Assembly: GCA_900555725.1 (NCBI GenBank)
Contig: USMD01000111.1
Coordinates: 1-5,520 of the forward strand
Direction of reading: 5' to 3'
Length of the DNA: 5,520 nt
From: an uncultured Garciella sp.
GTDB lineage: Bacteria > Bacillota > Clostridia > Eubacteriales > Garciellaceae
Shown here: one piece after another, positions 5,469 through 5,520 of the stretch
Position numbering within the stretch: position 1 is the first letter of the stretch
How the letters are laid out: each line of letters starts with the position of its first letter
Program-made: the position numbers and the translations under genes
Notes under the pieces: model-generated
The model's input: only the letters and a program-made list of their open reading frames with translations
Told to the model about the DNA's origin: nothing
Databases searched by the model: none

Positions 5469-5520
5469 ATTGACCCCTTAATTTTGGACAAAAACTCACG
5501 AATACTTTTTTATTCTTAGA
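5469..5520. mobile_element. Possible end of an IS3-family (IS150-like) element, truncated by the window edge
   Basis: TTGACCCCTTAATTTTGGACA (5470-5490) resembles the terminal inverted repeats of IS150-group elements, which typically read TGACCCC, an A/T-rich stretch, then TTGGACA. It is oriented as an end whose interior lies to the right. The 30 remaining bases are AT-rich and hold no recognisable coding sequence. The similarity is from memory of the consensus, and no second end or duplication is visible, so this is tentative. A solo repeat or chance match is possible. Confidence 0.4.

Overview
The window looks like chromosomal DNA of a low-GC Gram-positive anaerobe, probably a member of the Clostridia. 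The evidence is the strong AT bias, AGGAGG-type and poly-G ribosome binding sites, two TTG starts, a lipoprotein signal peptide, textbook sigma-A promoters and compact rho-independent terminators. The gene families present also fit: a ClC exchanger with a TrkA-C tail, a Gram-positive type KDPG aldolase and an FMN_bind-like lipoprotein. The species cannot be named from sequence alone.

Layout. Positions 62-1782 are an apparently intact 1,721-bp insertion sequence. It has imperfect terminal inverted repeats, a 12-bp direct duplication of the target, and one full-length DDE transposase on the minus strand. The element lies in the 5' leader of the next gene (1814-2398, plus), a lipoprotein with an FMN-binding-like SGAT motif, so that gene is cut off from the DNA that used to precede it. 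Three plus-strand genes then follow as apparent single-gene units: the lipoprotein, a PPC/DUF296-domain protein (2517-2939), and a ClC chloride/proton exchanger with a C-terminal TrkA-C domain (3109-4653). Each ends in its own hairpin terminator, and the last two have their own promoters. A KDPG/KHG aldolase gene (4703-5353) lies on the minus strand, converges on the ClC gene and shares a bidirectional terminator with it. Its promoter is at 5410-5438. The last 50 bases (from about 5470) resemble the end of a second, IS3-family (IS150-like) element that runs out of the window.

How the parts relate. The genes do not form an obvious pathway: membrane ion exchange, sugar-acid catabolism, a possible extracytoplasmic flavoprotein and a small PPC protein. 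I see no defence island, CRISPR array, tRNA, rRNA or recognisable riboswitch. The most informative feature is the precisely delimitable insertion, because the pre-insertion sequence can be rebuilt by joining position 61 to position 1795. I found no convincing undescribed system. The findings below are modest, and their limits are stated.
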